A stretch of DNA of 64,000 nucleotides from Providencia zhijiangensis (GTDB lineage: Bacteria > Pseudomonadota > Gammaproteobacteria > Enterobacterales > Enterobacteriaceae): positions 1,178,001 through 1,242,000 of the forward strand of contig NZ_CP135990.1 in assembly GCF_030315915.2 (NCBI RefSeq), given 5' to 3'. The notes beneath the pieces are model-generated. The model was not told the DNA's origin. It did not search any database and saw only the letters and a program-made list of their open reading frames with translations. Below, one piece after another: positions 45,515 through 56,282 of the stretch (its first letter is position 1; every line of letters starts with the position of its first letter). Position numbers and translations under genes: made by a program.

Positions 45515-46063
45515 ATGAAAACGATAGAAGTTGATGAAGAGCTTTACCGCTATATTGCAAGTCACACACAGCATATCGGTGAAAGTGCATCGGATATTTT
45601 ACGCCGTATGCTAAATTTCAAATCCGCGCAGCAGCCAGTACCCGCAAAAGAAGTGAGTGTAGCACCGTTAGCGCCACAAGATGCGCCGGTGATGAATACC
45701 AAGGTGGTTGCTCAAAACCCTGTGAGAGTGATCAGAGAATTATTATTATCTGATGCTTATGCAGAAAAAAATAAGGCGATTGATCGCTTTATGCTAATTC
45801 TTTCAACGCTATATAGCTTAGATGCGAAAAGTTTTGAGAGCGCAACAGAGTCCATGCATGGCCGTACCCGTGTTTATTTTGCTGGTGATGAGCAAACACT
45901 ATTGGCTGCGGGCAAGCAATCAAAACCTCGCCATATACCAGGCACGCCGTATTGGGTGATCACTAACACCAACACTAATCGCAAGCGCAGTATGATTGAT
46001 GCGATTATGCAAGAGATGAACTTCCCAGCGAATGTCATCGAAAAAGTCGGCAATACGATTTAA
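45515..46063 (+). CDS. seqA: SeqA, negative modulator of replication initiation
   Basis: A 182-residue protein with the N-terminal oligomerisation domain (MKTIEVDEELYRYIASHTQ...DILRRML), a Pro/Ala-rich flexible linker (about 37-65) and a C-terminal hemimethylated-GATC-binding domain (HGRTRVYFAGDEQTL, INTNTNRKRSMI-type loops). It sequesters oriC and limits re-initiation. It is upstream of pgm as in E. coli, with a 112-nt gap. Confidence 0.96.
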   Translation: MKTIEVDEELYRYIASHTQHIGESASDILRRMLNFKSAQQPVPAKEVSVAPLAPQDAPVMNTKVVAQNPVRVIRELLLSDAYAEKNKAIDRFMLILSTLYSLDAKSFESATESMHGRTRVYFAGDEQTLLAAGKQSKPRHIPGTPYWVITNTNTNRKRSMIDAIMQEMNFPANVIEKVGNTI

Positions 46064-46175
46064 CTTTGGTAAATACTATCTAATCTTAGTAATGCTATCT
46101 AACCTTGATAGTCATCTAAACATTGTGAAGTCACTGGTGTTTCACGCTAAGCATCAGTGCTTTGGGAGATAACAA

Positions 46176-47810
46176 GTGGCAATTCATGAACGAGCAGGGC
46201 AGCTTCCATTTCAAAGTGATTTGATTAACGTTGCTCAGTTAACGGCTCAATATTACACCCAACAGCCAGATCCCGATGTGTCTTCTCAGGCCGTCAAGTT
46301 TGGGACTTCTGGGCATCGTGGTAGTTCGCTGCGTAAAAACTTTAATGAAAACCACATTCTGGCAATCGCTCAAGCGATAGCTGATCTGCGTAAGCAGCAA
46401 GGGGTATCTGGACCTTGTTATGTGGGTAAAGATACCCATGCGCTGTCAGAAGCGGCTTTTATGTCGGTGATTGAAGTATTAGCAGCTAACCAAGTTCATG
46501 TTATTGTTCAAGAAGATAACGGTTTTACCCCAACTCCGGCTATCTCCCACGCAATTTTAAGCTATAACAAAGCGCATCAAGATGTTGCTGACGGCATCGT
46601 AATCACTCCATCTCATAATCCACCGGAAGATGGTGGAATTAAATATAATCCTGCTAACGGTGGTCCTGCGGATACAGATTTGACATCGGTTATTGAACAG
46701 AATGCTAATCAATTACTTGCAGCAGATCTTGATGGTGTGAAGTGCTTAGATTTTGCCGATGCAATGGCGAGTGGTTTTGTGACAGAGCAAGATCTGGTGA
46801 TGCCATACGTTCGCGCACTCGGCGAAGTTGTGGATATGCAAGCTATCCAAAAATCAGGATTAAAAATCGGCGTCGACCCTCTGGGCGGTTCCGGTATTGA
46901 ATACTGGAAAAAAATTGCAGAGTATTATCAGTTAGATATTGAAATTGTTAATGACCAGCTTGACCAAACATTCCGCTTTATGCCATTAGACCACGATGGT
47001 GTGATCCGCATGGACTGTTCATCCCGTTGGGCGATGGCTGGCTTGCTGGGAATGAAAGAAAAGTTTGATTTAGCATTTGCGAACGATCCGGATTATGACC
47101 GCCACGGCATTGTTACTCCAAGTGGATTAATGAACCCTAACCACTACCTTGCTGTTGCGATTGACTATCTATTTCAACATCGCCCTCAATGGGGCAAAGA
47201 AGTTGCTGTAGGTAAAACGTTAGTTTCCAGCGCCATGATTGACCGTGTTGTTAATGATATTGGCCGTGAACTCATTGAAGTGCCTGTTGGCTTTAAATGG
47301 TTTGTGGATGGCTTATTTAATGGCAGCCTTGGTTTTGGTGGCGAAGAGAGTGCTGGTGCTTCATTTTTAAAATTTGATGGCACACCATGGTCGACAGATA
47401 AAGACGGCATTATTTTATGTCTGCTTGCTGCAGAAATTACAGCAGTAACAGGGGAAAACCCGCAGCAGCGTTATAATAAACTCGCTGAAAAATTTGGCGC
47501 ACCAATCTACAGTCGTATCCAAGCAAAAGCGACCCACGAGCAGAAAGCTAAGTTAAGCAAATTGTCGCCAGAAATGGTATCAGCGGACACACTAGCGGGT
47601 GATAAAATTACTCAGCGTTTAACGGCGGCTCCGGGCAATGGCGCATCAATTGGCGGGTTAAAAATCATGACTGACTATGGTTGGTTTGCAGCTCGCCCAT
47701 CAGGCACTGAAGAAGCTTACAAAATTTACTGTGAAAGTTTCCGTGGTGAAGAACATCTTCACTTGATTGAGAAAGAAGCGATTGAAATCGTCAGTAAAGT
47801 GATTAGTTAG
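46176..47810 (+). CDS. pgm: Phosphoglucomutase (alpha-D-glucose 1,6-)
   Basis: A 544-residue enzyme interconverting glucose-1-phosphate and glucose-6-phosphate. The start is GTG, with GGGAG 7-11 nt upstream; the N-terminus MAIHERAG and [10 protein letters not shown] match the family. The phosphorylated Ser lies in [13 protein letters not shown], the metal loop in DPDYDRHG and the sugar loop in [10 protein letters not shown]. It feeds UDP-glucose and envelope polysaccharides. A terminator follows. Confidence 0.97.
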   Translation: MAIHERAGQLPFQSDLINVAQLTAQYYTQQPDPDVSSQAVKFGTSGHRGSSLRKNFNENHILAIAQAIADLRKQQGVSGPCYVGKDTHALSEAAFMSVIEVLAANQVHVIVQEDNGFTPTPAISHAILSYNKAHQDVADGIVITPSHNPPEDGGIKYNPANGGPADTDLTSVIEQNANQLLAADLDGVKCLDFADAMASGFVTEQDLVMPYVRALGEVVDMQAIQKSGLKIGVDPLGGSGIEYWKKIAEYYQLDIEIVNDQLDQTFRFMPLDHDGVIRMDCSSRWAMAGLLGMKEKFDLAFANDPDYDRHGIVTPSGLMNPNHYLAVAIDYLFQHRPQWGKEVAVGKTLVSSAMIDRVVNDIGRELIEVPVGFKWFVDGLFNGSLGFGGEESAGASFLKFDGTPWSTDKDGIILCLLAAEITAVTGENPQQRYNKLAEKFGAPIYSRIQAKATHEQKAKLSKLSPEMVSADTLAGDKITQRLTAAPGNGASIGGLKIMTDYGWFAARPSGTEEAYKIYCESFRGEEHLHLIEKEAIEIVSKVIS

Positions 47811-47821
47811 TTTTTGTCTTT

Positions 47822-47847
47822 AAAGCGGGTGGTTATTGCCCGCTTTT
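47822..47847 (+). terminator. pgm terminator
   Basis: An 8-bp stem (AAAGCGGG with CCCGCTTT), 9-nt loop, short T tail, 11 nt after the stop. Confidence 0.8.
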
Positions 47848-48102
47848 CATCATTAAATCCCCAACTGCAAAATAAAGCAGATTCGAGATTTTATCTCCTT
47901 TTTAGTACACATTACTTCATAAAATTGTGGTAGCGGATTCTGTGACGCTATTAACAAAATTGTTTTCTTTTTTTACCCTTCAAATTTGACCTTTTGTTTT
48001 TGCTATCGATACGTAATAACCGTTGCAGCTAGTGGCTCGGAATGATACAACTTTAGGTATCTGAGTGATGTTAACTAACAATATTGAAGGTAGGTAAGGT
48101 CA

Positions 48103-49191
48103 ATGAGTCAGGTTTATAATTTCAGCGCAGGGCCGGCAATGTTACCCGTTGAAGTCATGCGCCGTGCAGAGCAAGAATTTTGTAACTGGAAAGGTTTAGG
48201 GGTTTCTGTGATGGAAGTGAGCCATCGCGGGAAAGATTTTATTGAAGTTGCGAAAGAAGCAGAACAAGATTTACGCGACTTATTAAATATTCCTGATAAC
48301 TATAAAGTTTTATTCTGTCATGGCGGTGCTCGTGCTCATTTTGCCACACTGCCAATGAACCTGTTAGGTGATAAAACGACAGCAGACTACATTGTCAGTG
48401 GCTATTGGTCTGAATCAGCTGCTAAAGAAGCTCAAAAATATTGCACCCCGAACGTGATTGATGTCGTTCAAGAAAATAACGGCGTTGTTAGCATCAAACC
48501 AATGAGTGAATGGCCATTAAGTAAAGATGCAGCCTATGTTCATTATTGCCCGAATGAAACCATTGGTGGCTTAGCTATCCATGAAGAGCCTGATTTCCCA
48601 GCGGACAAAATTATTGTTTCTGATTATTCATCTGCGATTTTATCTAAACCTATCGATGTAAGCCGCTATGGCGTGATTTATGCTGGCGCACAGAAAAATA
48701 TTGGTCCAGCAGGCTTAACGCTGGTTATCATTCGTGAAGATCTGCTCGGCAAAGCTTCACCTCAAACGCCATCTGTTTTTGATTACACTGTACTTGCGCA
48801 ATATGAGTCCATGTTCAATACTCCGCCAACTTTTGCTTGGTATTTAGCGGGTATGGTTTTCAAATGGTTAAAAGAGCAAGGCGGATTGCAGGAAATCGCA
48901 AAACGTAACTATGAAAAATCACAATTGCTGTATAGCGCAATCGATGACAGTGAATTCTATATTAACCGCGTCGCGGTGGAGAATCGCTCTTGGATGAACG
49001 TACCATTCCAAATGCAAAACCCTGCATTGGATACAACATTTATCGAAGATGCTAAAAACCAAGGGTTATTATCACTAAAAGGCCATAAGGTTTCCGGCGG
49101 AATGCGCGCATCTATTTACAATGCGATGCCGCTGGCGGGTGTTCAGGCGTTAGTTGACTTTATGGCTGATTTTGAACGTCATCATGCCTAA
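48103..49191 (+). CDS. serC: Phosphoserine aminotransferase
   Basis: A 362-residue PLP enzyme for serine and pyridoxine biosynthesis (3-phosphohydroxypyruvate to phosphoserine). Visible motifs are [12 protein letters not shown] at the start, the HGGARAHFA substrate loop near 75 and the PLP-lysine in [10 protein letters not shown] near 198. It is followed by aroA (108-nt gap), the classic serC-aroA operon. The 290-nt upstream region contains a TGTGA-N6-TAACA sequence (47941-47956) that resembles a CRP site. Confidence 0.97.
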   Translation: MSQVYNFSAGPAMLPVEVMRRAEQEFCNWKGLGVSVMEVSHRGKDFIEVAKEAEQDLRDLLNIPDNYKVLFCHGGARAHFATLPMNLLGDKTTADYIVSGYWSESAAKEAQKYCTPNVIDVVQENNGVVSIKPMSEWPLSKDAAYVHYCPNETIGGLAIHEEPDFPADKIIVSDYSSAILSKPIDVSRYGVIYAGAQKNIGPAGLTLVIIREDLLGKASPQTPSVFDYTVLAQYESMFNTPPTFAWYLAGMVFKWLKEQGGLQEIAKRNYEKSQLLYSAIDDSEFYINRVAVENRSWMNVPFQMQNPALDTTFIEDAKNQGLLSLKGHKVSGGMRASIYNAMPLAGVQALVDFMADFERHHA

Positions 49192-49299
49192 TTTATGATG
49201 TACTAGTTGTTAGGCCGATTTGCTCAGGAAGAGTGAGTCGGCTCATTCATTTAAATAACGATAAAAAAGTAGCAAATCACATCGGAGAAATCACTTTTC

Positions 49300-50577
49300 A
49301 TGCAATCCCTGACATTACAACCAATTTCTTCAATTAATGGCACCATTAATCTGCCGGGGTCAAAAAGTGTCTCCAACCGCGCACTTCTCTTAGCCGCTAT
49401 GGCAAAAGGCACTACGGTACTCACTAATTTATTAGACAGCGATGATATTTGCCATATGCTGAATGCATTAAGCCAGCTAGGTGTTAAATATCAATTATCT
49501 GAAGATAAAACTCGTTGCCAAGTTGAAGGGATAAATGGCTGTTTATCTCATCAAGGCGAACTTGAGATCTTTTTAGGTAATGCGGGCACCGCAATGCGCC
49601 CATTAACGGCCGCACTGTCATTATGCGCAAATAATATTGTATTAACGGGCGAACCGCGTATGAAAGAGCGCCCGATTGGTCATTTAGTGGATGCCTTAAG
49701 AGAAGGCGGCGCTAAGATTGACTATCTTGAACAAGAAAATTATCCACCGATGCGTTTAAATGGCGGCTTTGTTGGTGGGAATATTTCCGTAGATGGCTCT
49801 GTTTCAAGCCAATTCTTAACTGCATTATTAATGGCGGCGCCTTTGGCTTCTCAGGACACGGTGATTACGATTGCAGGCGAGCTGGTTTCCAAACCTTATA
49901 TCGACATTACGCTGGCATTAATGAAAACCTTCGGTGTGGATGTTGAAAATCATCAATACCAAAAATTTGTGATCAAAGGTCAGCAACATTACGTATCTCC
50001 GGGTGAATACCTTGTTGAGGGGGATGCATCTTCCGCTTCCTATTTCCTAGCCGCCGCAGCGATTAAAGGTGGCGTCGTTCGAGTCACCGGGATTGGCCGC
50101 AATAGCTTACAGGGTGATACGAAATTCGCTAACGTTTTGGAAAAAATGGGTGCAATTATCCGCTGGGGGGATGATTACGTTGAATGTGAGCGTGGAACTC
50201 TGAACGGCATTGATATGGATATGAACGCTATTCCCGACGCAGCGATGACTATCGGAACGGTTGCTCTGTTTGCAAAAGGTGAAACAGTCATTCGTAATAT
50301 CTATAACTGGCGCGTGAAAGAAACGGATCGCTTATATGCTATGGCAACTGAGCTACGTAAAGTGGGCGCGGAAGTAGAAGAAGGGCATGATTTTATCCGT
50401 GTCGTGCCACCAGCCCAGCTAAAACATGCTGAAATTGAAACCTATAATGATCATCGTATCGCGATGTGCTTCTCGTTGGTGGCACTCTCAGATACCCCGG
50501 TAACGATTTTAGATCCGGGTTGCACAGCAAAAACTTTCCCAGATTATTTCCAACAACTCGCGCGATTAAGCCACTAA
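49300..50577 (+). CDS. aroA: 3-phosphoshikimate 1-carboxyvinyltransferase (EPSP synthase)
   Basis: A 425-residue enzyme of the shikimate pathway, of usual length. The N-terminal [16 protein letters not shown] motif (about 20-35), [15 protein letters not shown] (near 95) and the C-terminal [10 protein letters not shown] (near 386) are intact. The Gly in the GNAGTA motif is the class I glyphosate-sensitive form. It is second in the serC-aroA operon, with a terminator 8 nt downstream. Confidence 0.97.
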   Translation: MQSLTLQPISSINGTINLPGSKSVSNRALLLAAMAKGTTVLTNLLDSDDICHMLNALSQLGVKYQLSEDKTRCQVEGINGCLSHQGELEIFLGNAGTAMRPLTAALSLCANNIVLTGEPRMKERPIGHLVDALREGGAKIDYLEQENYPPMRLNGGFVGGNISVDGSVSSQFLTALLMAAPLASQDTVITIAGELVSKPYIDITLALMKTFGVDVENHQYQKFVIKGQQHYVSPGEYLVEGDASSASYFLAAAAIKGGVVRVTGIGRNSLQGDTKFANVLEKMGAIIRWGDDYVECERGTLNGIDMDMNAIPDAAMTIGTVALFAKGETVIRNIYNWRVKETDRLYAMATELRKVGAEVEEGHDFIRVVPPAQLKHAEIETYNDHRIAMCFSLVALSDTPVTILDPGCTAKTFPDYFQQLARLSH

Positions 50578-50584
50578 CCGAATT

Positions 50585-50626
50585 AGATTGGTTGATTAAC
50601 ATCAATGTGTTATTAACCAATCTTTT
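50585..50626 (+). terminator. aroA terminator
   Basis: AGATTGGTT pairs with AACCAATCT; an inner stem partially extends it. It is followed by TTTTCC. Confidence 0.75.
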
Positions 50627-50767
50627 CCTTTCATTTTCCTTATTTTCACCTATTTTTATTTGTAACAAACCCACCTGCGTATTTCACAATATCGATGAGT
50701 AGGTATAATATCCCCACAGATTTTAATTGCGGGTAGCAGAGGCTATTTGCAGGAAAGGAGATTTTTT

Positions 50768-51451
50768 ATGGTGGCTATCGCCCCTGTAATCACCGTTGAT
50801 GGACCAAGCGGAGCGGGTAAAGGTACTCTTTGCCAAGCATTAGCAAATGAATTTGGATGGCAATTATTAGATTCTGGTGCAATTTACCGCGTATTAGCGC
50901 TAGCGGCTCTGCATCACCATGTCGATATTCAATCTGAAGATGCTTTAGTGCCTTTAGCTGCAAATTTAGATGTGCGTTTTGTACCTGAAGAAAACCGTTT
51001 AAAAGTCATTCTCGAAGGTGAAGATGTGTCTAATGAAATTAGGCAAGAAACCGTCGGGAACACCGCATCTCAAACAGCCACGTTCCCGCGTGTGCGAGAA
51101 GCCCTGTTAAGACGCCAGCGCGCATTTAGAATGATGCCGGGTTTAATTGCCGATGGTCGTGATATGGGAACAGTAGTTTTTCCTGATGCACCAGTGAAAA
51201 TTTTTCTGGATGCCTCCGCTGAGGAGCGAGCTCATCGCCGGATGAAGCAGTTGCAGGAGAAAGGGTTTGATGTTAACTTTGAGCGACTTTTGACCGAAAT
51301 TCAAGAGCGCGATTATCGGGATCGTAACCGTCCGGTTGCTCCTCTTATTGCCGCTAAAGATGCGTTAGTGCTGGATTCCACAAGTATGTCTATTGAGGAA
51401 GTTATTGAAAAAGCACGTACCTACGCGAAAAAAATTCTACAATTATCGTGA
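50768..51451 (+). CDS. cmk: Cytidylate kinase
   Basis: A 227-residue (d)CMP kinase with the P-loop [12 protein letters not shown] near the N-terminus and [13 protein letters not shown] near 130. The ATG at 50768 ([12 protein letters not shown]) is chosen because AAAGGAG lies 8 nt upstream; a start 21 nt earlier overlaps that site. It precedes rpsA as in E. coli and probably shares transcripts with it. Confidence 0.96.
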   Translation: MVAIAPVITVDGPSGAGKGTLCQALANEFGWQLLDSGAIYRVLALAALHHHVDIQSEDALVPLAANLDVRFVPEENRLKVILEGEDVSNEIRQETVGNTASQTATFPRVREALLRRQRAFRMMPGLIADGRDMGTVVFPDAPVKIFLDASAEERAHRRMKQLQEKGFDVNFERLLTEIQERDYRDRNRPVAPLIAAKDALVLDSTSMSIEEVIEKARTYAKKILQLS

Positions 51452-51499
51452 TAATAGGCTTTATTTTAGCTTATAATTAGATAATATACGCAATTACCT

Positions 51500-51571
51500 C
51501 CATGCTGGTTATTTTCTAGCATGGTTAAAACCTTGCGACAAGGAATGTTGTGGGGTATGTGAAACAACCCC
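51500..51571 (+). promoter_or_regulatory. rpsA leader hairpins (possible S1 autoregulatory region)
   Basis: Three short hairpins precede rpsA: CCATGCT with AGCATGG (51500-51524), ACAA-GGAATG-TTGT with a GGA-containing loop (51538-51551), and GGGGT with ACCCC (51552-51571). E. coli rpsA lacks a strong Shine-Dalgarno and uses folded leader hairpins with GGA loops for autoregulation by S1; this leader has the same general layout. Inference. Confidence 0.5.
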
Positions 51572-51624
51572 ATTTGGCGGGATGCTAGATGGACGTTAAT
51601 ATAAGACACTTGAAGATCATTAAT

Positions 51625-53298
51625 ATGACTGAATCTTTTGCTCAACTCTTTGAAGAATCCCTGCAGAATATTGAAACTCGTCCTGGTTCTATTGTACGCG
51701 GTACAGTAGTTGCTATCGATAAAGACGTAGTCCTGGTAGACGCAGGTCTTAAATCAGAATCTGCTATCCCAGTAGAACAGTTCAAAAATGCTCAGGGTGA
51801 GCTGGAAATCCAAGTTGGCGACGAAATCGATGTAGCTCTGGATGCAGTAGAAGATGGTTTCGGTGAAACTATTCTGTCTCGTGAGAAAGCTAAACGTCAT
51901 GAAGCATGGCTGATGCTGGAAAAAGCTTACGAAGAAGCTGAAACTGTAACTGGTGTTATCAACGGTAAAGTTAAAGGTGGTTTCACTGTAGAACTGAACG
52001 GCATTCGTGCGTTCTTACCAGGTTCACTGGTAGATGTACGCCCAGTTCGTGATACTACTCACTTGGAAGGCAAAGAGCTTGAGTTCAAAGTAATCAAGCT
52101 GGATCAGAAACGCAACAACGTTGTTGTTTCTCGTCGTGCTGTAATTGAATCTGAAAGCAGCGCTGAGCGCGATCAACTGCTGGAAAATCTGCAAGAAGGC
52201 ATGGAAGTTAAAGGTATCGTTAAGAACCTTACTGACTACGGTGCATTCGTTGATCTGGGCGGTGTTGACGGCCTGCTGCACATCACTGACATGGCTTGGA
52301 AACGTGTTAAACACCCAAGCGAAATCGTCAACGTTGGTGATGAAATCAATGTTAAAGTTCTGAAATTCGACCGTGAGCGCACTCGTGTTTCTCTGGGTCT
52401 GAAACAACTGGGCGAAGATCCTTGGGTCGCAATCGCTAAACGTTACCCAGAAGGTACTAAACTGACTGGTCGCGTTACTAACCTGACTGACTACGGTTGC
52501 TTCGTAGAAATCGAAGAAGGCGTTGAAGGTCTGGTTCACGTTTCAGAAATGGATTGGACTAACAAAAACATCCACCCATCTAAAGTTGTTAACGTTGGTG
52601 ATGTTGTTGAAGTTATGGTTCTGGATATCGATGAAGAACGTCGTCGTATCTCCTTAGGCCTGAAACAGTGCAAATCTAACCCATGGCAGCAATTTGCTGA
52701 GACTCACAACAAAGGCGACCGTGTTGAAGGTAAGATCAAGTCAATCACTGACTTCGGTATCTTCATTGGTCTGGACGGCGGCATCGATGGCCTGGTTCAC
52801 CTGTCTGACATCTCCTGGAACGTTGCAGGCGAAGAAGCAGTTCGTGACTACAAAAAAGGCGACGAAATCGCAGCTGTTGTTCTGCAAGTCGACGCAGAGC
52901 GTGAGCGTATCTCTCTGGGCGTTAAACAGTTAGCTGAAGATCCATTCAACAACTACCTGGCAGCAACCAAGAAAGGCGCAATCGTTACTGGTAAGGTAAT
53001 CGCAGTTGATGCTAAAGGTGCAACTGTAGAGCTGACTCTGGGCGTTGAAGGTTACCTGCGTGCATCAGAAGCTTCACGTGACCGTGTTGAAGATGCAACT
53101 CTGGTTCTGAACGTTGGTGATGATGTTGAAGCTAAATACACTGGTGTTGACCGTAAAAACCGTGTAATCAACCTGTCTGTTCGCGCTAAAGATGAAGCTG
53201 ATGAGAAAGACGCTGTCGCAGCTGTGAACAAGCAAGAAGATACTGCATTCGGCAACAATGCAATGGCTGAAGCTTTCAAAGCAGCTAAAGGCGAATAA
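51625..53298 (+). CDS. rpsA: 30S ribosomal protein S1
   Basis: A 557-residue protein with six S1 RNA-binding repeats (starting near 21, 106, 192, 277, 364 and 451). The start at 51625 ([13 protein letters not shown]) matches the family exactly; an in-frame ATG 36 nt upstream is not conserved. No strong Shine-Dalgarno precedes it, as is usual for rpsA. S1 binds and unfolds mRNA leaders at the 30S platform. Codon use is strongly biased, as expected for an abundant protein. It is followed by a UUCG-loop hairpin and ihfB. Confidence 0.98.
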   Translation: MTESFAQLFEESLQNIETRPGSIVRGTVVAIDKDVVLVDAGLKSESAIPVEQFKNAQGELEIQVGDEIDVALDAVEDGFGETILSREKAKRHEAWLMLEKAYEEAETVTGVINGKVKGGFTVELNGIRAFLPGSLVDVRPVRDTTHLEGKELEFKVIKLDQKRNNVVVSRRAVIESESSAERDQLLENLQEGMEVKGIVKNLTDYGAFVDLGGVDGLLHITDMAWKRVKHPSEIVNVGDEINVKVLKFDRERTRVSLGLKQLGEDPWVAIAKRYPEGTKLTGRVTNLTDYGCFVEIEEGVEGLVHVSEMDWTNKNIHPSKVVNVGDVVEVMVLDIDEERRRISLGLKQCKSNPWQQFAETHNKGDRVEGKIKSITDFGIFIGLDGGIDGLVHLSDISWNVAGEEAVRDYKKGDEIAAVVLQVDAERERISLGVKQLAEDPFNNYLAATKKGAIVTGKVIAVDAKGATVELTLGVEGYLRASEASRDRVEDATLVLNVGDDVEAKYTGVDRKNRVINLSVRAKDEADEKDAVAAVNKQEDTAFGNNAMAEAFKAAKGE

Positions 53299-53305
53299 TT
53301 AAGTG

Positions 53306-53328
53306 GGGGTAACTTCGGTTACCCCTTT
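53306..53328 (+). terminator. rpsA terminator (UUCG loop)
   Basis: A perfect 8-bp stem (GGGGTAAC with GTTACCCC) closed by TTCG and followed by TTTG. The short T tail could allow read-through into ihfB. Confidence 0.8.
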
Positions 53329-53352
53329 GTATCGGTAGTTTAGGGAGGTACT

Positions 53353-53640
53353 ATGACCAAGTCTGAATTAATTGAAAGACTGGCTAGCCAGCAGTCTCAT
53401 CTTTCAGCGAAAACCGTTGAGGAAGCTGTAAAGGAAATACTTGAGCATATGGCTGATACGTTAGCTGAAGGCGAGCGTATTGAAGTCCGTGGATTCGGCA
53501 GTTTTTCTCTTCACTACCGTGCTCCACGCGTTGGCCGTAACCCAAAAACAGGTGATAAAGTGGAACTGGAAGGTAAATACGTTCCCCACTTCAAACCAGG
53601 TAAAGAGTTACGCGATCGTGTAAATATTTACGGTCAATAA
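53353..53640 (+). CDS. ihfB: Integration host factor subunit beta
   Basis: A 95-residue HU/IHF-family DNA-bending protein. The start is preceded by GGGAGGT. The beta-arm with the intercalating Pro is [14 protein letters not shown] near 61-74, and [13 protein letters not shown] is the family signature. It pairs with IhfA. It is 54 nt after rpsA and followed by a strong terminator. Confidence 0.98.
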   Translation: MTKSELIERLASQQSHLSAKTVEEAVKEILEHMADTLAEGERIEVRGFGSFSLHYRAPRVGRNPKTGDKVELEGKYVPHFKPGKELRDRVNIYGQ

Positions 53641-53667
53641 TCGACTGTAAATCTTAATTATTACTCT

Positions 53668-53703
53668 AAAACAGCGCCTATATTGATATAGCGCTGTTTT
53701 TTT
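53668..53703 (+). terminator. ihfB terminator
   Basis: AAAACAGCGC pairs with GCGCTGTTTT, with an inner TATA/TATA stem and a one-base bulge. It ends in a TTTTTTT tract. Confidence 0.92.
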
Positions 53704-53781
53704 ATGTCTGTAATATCCCCATTCTGCTTTTCTTAAATTACCTTCTAATATTTTATTAAATGCATCACTTAAGGCTATTTT

Positions 53782-53797
53782 TGCGAAGCGCTTCGCA
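53782..53797. promoter_or_regulatory. CRP-S (Sxy-dependent) site upstream of comEC
   Basis: TGCGA-AGCGCT-TCGCA is a perfect 16-bp palindrome and matches the CRP-S core consensus TGCGA-N6-TCGCA exactly; it is preceded by TTTT as in the wider consensus. Such sites drive competence genes with CRP and Sxy (TfoX) in Pasteurellaceae and Enterobacterales, and comEC/rec2 is a known target. A possible -10 (TATAGT) lies at 53827-53832. Confidence 0.75.
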
Positions 53798-53934
53798 GCT
53801 CAATTTTTTAACTCTTTTGCATTGCATATAGTTTTGGAATAACGCTTTAAATTTTCTAATTACAAGGTTATTGAATCACTCTGAATATCTTTAACTTATC
53901 TGCACAGAAATAATCGTAGGTAGGTTTAAGGTCG

Positions 53935-56247
53935 ATGGGAAAATTTAGCCGCCACTATCAAGATAAACTCTCTTATACAGAAGTCGCTATTGCATTGATT
54001 ATCGGTATGCTTCCGTTGCTTTTCTTGCCGAATCTTCCTAGTTCTAGTCACTACTTAGTGGTTGGTATTATTCTGTTAGTCACTCTGATGGTTATTTGGC
54101 GCAATAAGCGCATTCGATTCTTGGCATTAATGGGAATGAGCTGGCTTTGGGCTTGTTGGCATGGTGTTGAAGTGCAGAAAAAAATCGATTTTTTAAGTAG
54201 TTCTCATCGTCAATGGGATATTACGATTGTTAGCATTCCACTCAATCAGGACGATGTAAAAAAGAGAGTAAGGATAGACAGAGTCGATGGAGTACGAATT
54301 TTTCCTCCGCTCTATGCATCATGGAATTTAAAACAGAATAAGCATGAAAGAATATGCGCAGGGCAGAAGTGGAATGTCGTTGGCAAGCTAAATCCAGTTC
54401 ATGCTTCTTTGAATGAGGGCGGATTTGATCTGCAAAGGCATTTCATTGCTCAACGAGTTGTCGGTACACTAAAAATCAAACAAGCAGTACAAATAGGCCA
54501 GCAATGTTCTCTACGGCAAAAAATTATCGACCAGTTCGGCGAAACACTTTCGACACGACAAAATCATGGAATTATTTATGCACTAATGTTTGGGGAGAGA
54601 GGGCGGCTTTCTACGGAACATACACAGTTATTGCAATCAACAGGATTGACACACTTGATCGCAATTTCTGGATTACACATTGGAATTGCCTATTTAATTG
54701 GTTATTTATGCGCTCGCTTATTGCAATTTTTCCTACCCGTTAAATGGATAGGGGAGAATTTACCATTATTTTCAGGCGTTATATTTGCCATTCTCTATGC
54801 TTGGTTATCGAATTTTGCGATCCCTGCAACTCGAGCTGTATTTGCATTGCTACTTTGGATTTATATTCGTAAGCAGCCATTTTTCTGTTTTCCGTGGCAA
54901 TGGGCGTTATGGAGTATTTCTGGGATTTTATTGTTTGATCCGCTTGCTATCCTTTCCGATAGCTTTTGGTTATCTAGCTTTGCTGTATTAGCTATTCTGT
55001 ATTGGTTTCGTGTTTTTCCCATTTCATCTACGTTGAGTTGCCATCCAATTATGGGAAAAATAATGCCGCTAATTCATCTGCAAATTGGTTTATTGATTTT
55101 ACTAATACCTATTCAAGTATTGTTGTTTAACGGTGTTAATATTATGAGCTTATTTGCAAATTTATGGTTTGTGCCGCTTATTACTTGGGGAGTGGTGCCC
55201 GTTATTTTTAGCACGCTATTGTTACCTATAAGTGCTTGGCATAATGTTGCTTTCGGGTTAATTGATAGTATCCTCGAGTTTGGGCTAGGGCCATTGATAT
55301 ATTTAAGCGGCTTTTGGACTGAAATTAACACAATGCCTATTTATAGCGTGTTTTTTTGTTGGGCATTTGCTTTTATTATCTTATTTGGTTGGTATAAAAA
55401 TTATCTTGGTTTATTAAGTTGTATTGGTATTTTATTATTTTTCACTAAGAGCCAAAGCCAGCACGAAGAGCATGACTGGTGCTTAACCATGCTGGATATT
55501 GGGCATGGACTTGCCGTGGTTATGGTGCAAAATCAACAAGGGGTTTTATATGATACGGGAAACCTCTGGAATGGTGGAAGCAACGCTAAACGGCAAATTA
55601 TTCCTTTCTTAAAGCATCATCAAGTCACACCTATCAACGCAATCTTAAGTCATAATCACCTTGATCATACTGGTGGTATCTCTGATTTAATTGAAGCATA
55701 TCCATGGTTAAGCCTACGTAGTAGCTTTGGCCAACCCAATCATCTTCCTTGTTATCAAGGACAACGCTGGCAATGGGGGATGTTAAGGTTCGAAGTATTG
55801 TGGCCAGAGAAATTAGCTGAGATATCGCATAATAATGATTCCTGCGTGATTCAGGTTAGTGATGGGTATCGGCGACTATTACTTACTGGGGATTTGGAAA
55901 AGCAAGGTGAAAAAAGATTAGCATTACAAAATGATGGGCAGCTTAAAGCGGATATTTTATTTGTTCCTCACCATGGAAGTAATACATCTTCAACACCTTT
56001 ATTTATACGAAAAGTACAACCAACGTTCGCATTAGTTTCCTCTGCGAGATATAGCCCATGGAAAATTCCATCAGATAAAGTCTATTTGCGCTATGCTAAA
56101 AAGAATATTCAGTGGCTAAATACGGCGGAGGAAGGTCAGGTAACAATATGTTTTAATAAAGAAAAAATGGAAATCTTACGTTACAGGAAAGAAATTAATC
56201 CACGTTGGTATCATCTGTGGTTTGGTGTTAGCCAATTTCCCTTGTAG
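53935..56247 (+). CDS. ycaI: ComEC/Rec2 family DNA uptake channel (YcaI)
   Basis: A 770-residue polytopic protein. Two N-terminal membrane segments are followed by an OB-like DUF4131 region (about 60-185), a Competence domain with about eight segments (GLTHLIAISGLHIGIAYL near 238), and a C-terminal metallo-beta-lactamase-like domain carrying HNHLDHTGG (near 575) and DILFVPHHGSN (near 680). In competent bacteria ComEC forms the inner-membrane channel for single-stranded DNA. All domains look intact. It lies before msbA as in E. coli, and has a CRP-S site upstream. Confidence 0.93.
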   Translation: MGKFSRHYQDKLSYTEVAIALIIGMLPLLFLPNLPSSSHYLVVGIILLVTLMVIWRNKRIRFLALMGMSWLWACWHGVEVQKKIDFLSSSHRQWDITIVSIPLNQDDVKKRVRIDRVDGVRIFPPLYASWNLKQNKHERICAGQKWNVVGKLNPVHASLNEGGFDLQRHFIAQRVVGTLKIKQAVQIGQQCSLRQKIIDQFGETLSTRQNHGIIYALMFGERGRLSTEHTQLLQSTGLTHLIAISGLHIGIAYLIGYLCARLLQFFLPVKWIGENLPLFSGVIFAILYAWLSNFAIPATRAVFALLLWIYIRKQPFFCFPWQWALWSISGILLFDPLAILSDSFWLSSFAVLAILYWFRVFPISSTLSCHPIMGKIMPLIHLQIGLLILLIPIQVLLFNGVNIMSLFANLWFVPLITWGVVPVIFSTLLLPISAWHNVAFGLIDSILEFGLGPLIYLSGFWTEINTMPIYSVFFCWAFAFIILFGWYKNYLGLLSCIGILLFFTKSQSQHEEHDWCLTMLDIGHGLAVVMVQNQQGVLYDTGNLWNGGSNAKRQIIPFLKHHQVTPINAILSHNHLDHTGGISDLIEAYPWLSLRSSFGQPNHLPCYQGQRWQWGMLRFEVLWPEKLAEISHNNDSCVIQVSDGYRRLLLTGDLEKQGEKRLALQNDGQLKADILFVPHHGSNTSSTPLFIRKVQPTFALVSSARYSPWKIPSDKVYLRYAKKNIQWLNTAEEGQVTICFNKEKMEILRYRKEINPRWYHLWFGVSQFPL

Positions 56248-56282
56248 AATAGTGCGCTTACATTAAGTCTGGTAATAAAAGC

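Noticed and set aside
47941..47956. CRP-like TGTGA-N6-TAACA upstream of serC
   Set aside because: Nine of ten core positions match and regulation by CRP is plausible, but a single imperfect match is too weak to list as a feature.
52024..52539. 171-codon open frame on the minus strand
   Set aside because: Antisense to rpsA, where strong codon bias creates long reverse frames. No family resemblance.
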